Origin: Sphingosinicella sp. BN140058
Lineage (GTDB): Bacteria > Pseudomonadota > Alphaproteobacteria > Sphingomonadales > Sphingomonadaceae
Assembly (NCBI RefSeq): GCF_004135585.1
Contig: NZ_CP035501.1
Coordinates: forward strand, 4,163,501 to 4,227,500
Direction of reading: 5' to 3'
DNA: 64,000 nucleotides
The notes below the pieces were generated by a model. That model ran no database searches. It saw only the letters and a list, made by a program, of their open reading frames with translations, and was not told the origin of the DNA. A program made the translations under genes and the position numbers. This document shows, piece by piece, positions 60,842 to 64,000 of the stretch (position 1 is its first letter; every line of letters starts with the position of its first letter).

Positions 60842-61921
60842 TCAGATGCGGTCGGTCAGTGACGCATAATAGCCTTCGAAGCCGCGCCGTTTCTTCAGCA
60901 CCGTCTCGAGATATTCGCCGAGCACGGCGCGGTCCTGCACCGGATCCTTGATCACCGCCCCGATCATGTTGCTCGCCAGCGTATCCGGCGTGAGAAGGCC
61001 GTCGTTGAAGAAAACGGCCTCGCTGATGCCGCCGACCATGACCCCGATCGCTTCCGCGGTGGAGAGGCCTCCGGACGGTGTCTTCAGCGCGATCTTGCCG
61101 TCCTCGGTAGAACCGGAGCGCAGTTCGCGGAAGATCGACACCACGCGGGCGACTTCGTCGGCGACGTTCCTTGGGGCTGGAAGATCGAGGTTGGCGGCCA
61201 TCTCACCGACCCGTTTGACGATGATCGCCACCTCCTCGGCGGCGCTGTCGGGCAGCGGCAGAACGACGACGTTGAACCGGCGCTTCAGCGCCGAGGAGAG
61301 TTCGTTGACGCCTTTGTCGCGGTTGTTGGCGGTGGCGATGATGTTGAAGCCGCGCTCGGCATAGACCGAGGTGTTAAGCTCCGGGATCGGCATCATCTTC
61401 TCGGACAGGACGGTGATCAGCGTGTCCTGCACGTCGCTGCCCATCCGGCTCAATTCCTCGAGGCGGCAGAGCTTCCCGGTCTCCATCGCCCGCATCAGCG
61501 GCGTCGGCACCAGCGCCTCCCGGCTCGGGCCGTGCGCGAGCAATCGGGCGTAGTTCCAGCCATAGCGGATCTGGTTCTCGTCGGTCCCGGCGGTGCATTG
61601 CACGACCAAGGTCGAGTCGCCGGCGATGGCGGCGGCGAGATGCTCCGAGACCCAGGACTTTGCGGTGCCGGGAACGCCGAGCAGCAACAGCGCGCGATCG
61701 GTCGCAAGGGTCGCCACCGCGGTTTCGATCAGCCGGCGATCGCCGACAAATTTCGGCGAGACGGGGCTGCCGTCCGGCGCGGTGCCGCCCATCAGATAGG
61801 CGACGACGGACCGCGGCGACAATGCCCATCCGGCCGGCTTTCGCCCGTCGTCGCCGGCCGCCAATGCGGCGAGTTCCGCCCGATATTGTTCTTCGGCGGG
61901 TTGCCGCAATTTGTCGGTCAT
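60842..61921 (-). CDS. MoxR-type AAA+ ATPase
   Basis: 359 residues from the ATG at 61921, overlapping the DUF5691 stop. AAA core: Walker A 'LLLLGVPGTAKSWVSEHLAAAIAG', Walker B-like 'KLCRLEELSRM' (E-E instead of D-E), sensor 1 'NIIATANNRDKGVNELSSALKRRFNVVVL' and the C-terminal helical domain. MoxR ATPases act with VWA proteins, which bind metal through MIDAS, as chaperone-like remodelling machines. The cognate VWA gene next door carries a premature stop. Confidence 0.9.
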   Translation of the reverse strand: MTDKLRQPAEEQYRAELAALAAGDDGRKPAGWALSPRSVVAYLMGGTAPDGSPVSPKFVGDRRLIETAVATLATDRALLLLGVPGTAKSWVSEHLAAAIAGDSTLVVQCTAGTDENQIRYGWNYARLLAHGPSREALVPTPLMRAMETGKLCRLEELSRMGSDVQDTLITVLSEKMMPIPELNTSVYAERGFNIIATANNRDKGVNELSSALKRRFNVVVLPLPDSAAEEVAIIVKRVGEMAANLDLPAPRNVADEVARVVSIFRELRSGSTEDGKIALKTPSGGLSTAEAIGVMVGGISEAVFFNDGLLTPDTLASNMIGAVIKDPVQDRAVLGEYLETVLKKRRGFEGYYASLTDRI

Positions 61922-63339
61922 TCGGTCACTCCATTGTCGTCGAGCCCGGCATTGAGCCGTACCATGTCGAGTGTCGGGTCGGCGGAAAGCATGCCCGCGC
62001 GCGTAAGCCTCTCCAGGGCATGCTGCGCCGCGGCGCGCGAGGCGACCAGGCCCAATGCGTGCAGCTCGGCCGCGGCGGCAGCGCGCGTGCCGGAATCCTC
62101 GCTGGCGATCTGCCCGAGCAGGGCCGCGCCGGCTGGCGTGCGCAGAGGATCGTCGATTCGGCAGGCGCCGGCGCCGAGCGCTGCCGCGGCCGCGAAGCTG
62201 CCGCCGCGCGCCGTGAGGAACCGCCCGGCCACTGCGCCGCGGGCGGCCGGTGAAAGCCGCGGCAGCAATGCGACGAGGCTGCCATGGTGCGTGGCGGGAT
62301 TCTCGCTGAGGACGGTGCAGACGGCGTCGACAATCGCATCCGATGCCGAGCCGGCGATCATCGTCGCGAAGCCGTTGTCGGCCTGTTCGTCCAAGCCCCA
62401 TTGCCACAGCGCCAGCAACCCGTCCGGCTCTGCGCCGAGCGCGGCGGCGAAGGACGGGAAGTCGATTCGTGCGAGCAATTCGTGGCGGCGTTGCCGCTGC
62501 GCGGCTGTTTTGAGCGCTCGGGGTGCGAGCACTTTGGCCCGGCGCAGAAAGCCCTTGGTCTCGATGCTGAAGAAATCGGCAAGCTCAGCTGCCTCTTCGC
62601 CGGCGTCGCCGCGGGCACCGAGACGCGCCAGCAGGGAGGCGGCGAGTGCCTTCACTTTCGGCGCGCGATCGCCGAGCAGGTTTTCGAGCAACGGCTGATC
62701 ATCGAGCGAGAGACGCTGGCCCAGCACGGCCACCAGCCGCAGTCGCGAGTCCGCGGGCTCGCCGGCCAGCCGGGAGACGAGCAGAGCGCGTGCGGCGTCC
62801 GGATCGCTCCGTCGCAGAGCGTGCAGCGCCGCGGCGCGACCGGCGGGGCCGTAATCCTGCCAACTCTCCTCTGACAAAGGTTGGCCGGAGCGTCGCCCGG
62901 CATCGCTCCCGCCCGCCAGAGCGGCCCAGTCGCGCCAGCCGGCATAAACGTCCGGAACGTCCTCGTCGTTCGCGCCCGGCATCCAATCGCCCGGGTGCAT
63001 CGTCCACCCTCGGGTGGCAAGGAAGTCGAGCAGTTGGCGCCACTGCCCGTCGTGGCGCTGGTTGATCAGCAGCCGGCGGGCGAGGGGCCGCAGCGCTTCC
63101 GCGATCGGCGGCAGCGAAGGCCTGGGCAGATCGGGCAGACAGGTGAGGTCGGACGCCGGCTCCGCCACGGTCAGCGCCCCGAGCAACTGGCCGGCAAGCG
63201 CCAGCAAGGCGAGCTCCGGCTCGGCACCGCTGGCGAGGATCGCCTCGCGGAGCTCGTCCGGCGCAGAGGCCGTGGCCGCACCGCCTGTCGTCCACCGGGT
63301 GAGCACCGGTCCGAGCGCCTGCTGGGTGACATCAATCAC
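61918..63339 (-). CDS. DUF5691 family protein
   Basis: 473 residues of alpha-helical, HEAT-like repeats ('AGRAAALHALRRSDPDAARALLVSRLAGEPADSRLRLVAVLGQRLSLDDQPLLENLLGDRAPKVKALAASLLARLG'), matching DUF5691, which occurs only beside MoxR/VWA/SWIM genes. No catalytic motif is visible, so it is probably a scaffold or adaptor. It overlaps the upstream SWIM gene by eight bases and the MoxR gene by four, so all are translated in series. Confidence 0.85.
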   Translation of the reverse strand: MIDVTQQALGPVLTRWTTGGAATASAPDELREAILASGAEPELALLALAGQLLGALTVAEPASDLTCLPDLPRPSLPPIAEALRPLARRLLINQRHDGQWRQLLDFLATRGWTMHPGDWMPGANDEDVPDVYAGWRDWAALAGGSDAGRRSGQPLSEESWQDYGPAGRAAALHALRRSDPDAARALLVSRLAGEPADSRLRLVAVLGQRLSLDDQPLLENLLGDRAPKVKALAASLLARLGARGDAGEEAAELADFFSIETKGFLRRAKVLAPRALKTAAQRQRRHELLARIDFPSFAAALGAEPDGLLALWQWGLDEQADNGFATMIAGSASDAIVDAVCTVLSENPATHHGSLVALLPRLSPAARGAVAGRFLTARGGSFAAAAALGAGACRIDDPLRTPAGAALLGQIASEDSGTRAAAAAELHALGLVASRAAAQHALERLTRAGMLSADPTLDMVRLNAGLDDNGVTE

Positions 63340-64000
63340 GTGCGCCGAGCCTCCCCCACGGCGTCGCCGCCGCGAGCAGGGTCAGGCGACCGTTCGACCA
63401 GAGCGCCGCGGCGGCGTCCAAAGCGGTGCCGAGCAACGGACGCGGCACCGCATCCGCCAGCGGCAGGGTCGTGCCGTCCGCAGCCCGCCACCAGAGCGCT
63501 CCGGCAGCATCGGCCGCAAGACGTCCGGCCGGAAGCAGGACGGGAGACTCGATCGCCCAGGGCTGGTCGAGCAGCGGCGCCATAAGCTGCGGGCCGATCT
63601 CGTCGATCGGGCGTGGCCAAGGTGCCGCCGCGGCCTCGGCGGGTCCGGGTGTGCGGCCGAGCAGAATGGCACGCACCGGGAGAGCGGCGGGATAGAAAAC
63701 GAGCTCGCCTGCGAAGCGTTCGCCGGGCGTGAACACAGAGGCACGCCGGCCTGCCGTGGCCGGATGAAAATCGAGCAGCATCGCAAATGCGGGGCCGCCA
63801 GTCTCGAGATTGAGGAGCCAGGTGGCCTGCGACACCAGGCCATCGCGGCGCGTTTCGACGAGCTCGGCGAGCACTTCCCAAGTGCTCGTCACCCGCATCG
63901 CAGCCGGGTCCGCGAGCAGCGTCTCGCGCGGCTCGGTGGTGGCGACCGCCCGGCGGATCTCCGGGTCCCGCGGTCGCGCCCGGAACGCCCGCGCGAGCAG
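63332..64000 (-). CDS. C-terminal part of a SWIM-zinc-finger family protein (cut by window edge)
   Basis: The frame is open from 64000 to the stop at 63332 (222 codons), with no start inside. The part seen is a soluble domain ('LVSQATWLLNLETGGPAFAMLLDFHPATAG', 'GERFAGELVFYPAALPVRAILLGR'). The zinc finger itself would lie to the right of the window. I infer the family from the fixed gene order SWIM-DUF5691-MoxR-DUF5682-VWA, not from a zinc motif. First gene of the operon in this window. Confidence 0.6.
   Translation of the reverse strand: MLARAFRARPRDPEIRRAVATTEPRETLLADPAAMRVTSTWEVLAELVETRRDGLVSQATWLLNLETGGPAFAMLLDFHPATAGRRASVFTPGERFAGELVFYPAALPVRAILLGRTPGPAEAAAAPWPRPIDEIGPQLMAPLLDQPWAIESPVLLPAGRLAADAAGALWWRAADGTTLPLADAVPRPLLGTALDAAAALWSNGRLTLLAAATPWGRLGARD

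Overview
The window is high-GC DNA with the look of a sphingomonad (Sphingomonadaceae, Alphaproteobacteria). The evidence is a typA/bipA gene, a Pcs-type phosphatidylcholine synthase, TIGR02117, DUF2891 and 'Vgr-related' proteins, an OxyR with the 205/214 cysteine pair, and several dispersed inverted repeats of the kind scattered through sphingomonad chromosomes. It is chromosomal, densely coded on both strands, with many stop/start overlaps. I saw no phage, insertion sequence, integrase or CRISPR array.

Layout. 1-5.0 kb: the start of a DUF3772/MscS channel, a DUF423 protein, then typA-DUF805-EVE, where a tandem duplication left a second DUF805 gene and broken copies of the typA and EVE 3' ends. 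5.1-11.8 kb: lipoprotein, SleB-type hydrolase, AlkB, double PilZ protein, AraC regulator, oxyR, and a spermidine-synthase-like methyltransferase fold. 11.9-13.5 kb: an RNA ligase overlapping an HAD-phosphatase/P-loop-kinase protein, a two-gene nucleic-acid 'healing and sealing' cassette. 13.6-19.5 kb: ArsR plus SRPBCC pair, exonuclease, FMN reductase, ABC-F, OsmC, TIGR02117. 19.5-26.3 kb: 5-oxoprolinase-like HyuA/HyuB fusion with DUF969, DUF979, DUF2891 and an HExxH protein in one overlapping operon. 26.4-36 kb: beta-lactamase-fold hydrolase, GNAT, AraC, pcs, phospholipase D-like protein, and a large secreted propeller-amidohydrolase. 36.1-41.2 kb: a five-gene operon with two acyltransferase-like proteins, a ThiF/E1-like adenylyltransferase, a multi-pass membrane protein and a nitroreductase, of unknown product. 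41.1-42.8 kb: a di-haem cytochrome c protein.

The most striking region is 42.9-49.6 kb, an RNA-repair locus. rtcR (sigma54 activator with CARF sensor) is divergent from an operon headed by a consensus -24/-12 promoter. In order the operon has a complete CCA-encoding tRNA-shaped gene (anticodon TGG), rsr (bacterial Ro60), four tandem Y-RNA-like genes in a 494-base protein-free gap, rtcB, a small unknown protein, and rtcA. Two of the Y RNAs carry heads that read as circularly permuted tRNA elbows, with the T arm before the D arm and the acceptor strands joined by a loop. The expected logic, from known Rtc/Ro biology, is that broken tRNA ends activate RtcR, RtcA and RtcB process and seal RNA ends, and Rsr with Y RNAs handles damaged or structured RNA.

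49.6-57.4 kb: galM, BLUF photosensor, esterase, an aldo-keto reductase/SDR/beta-hydroxyacid-dehydrogenase operon, and a CadC/ToxR-like membrane regulator with a secreted protein downstream. 57.4-64 kb: a minus-strand SWIM(partial)-DUF5691-MoxR-DUF5682-VWA operon in which the VWA gene carries an in-frame TGA where a Trp codon is expected.
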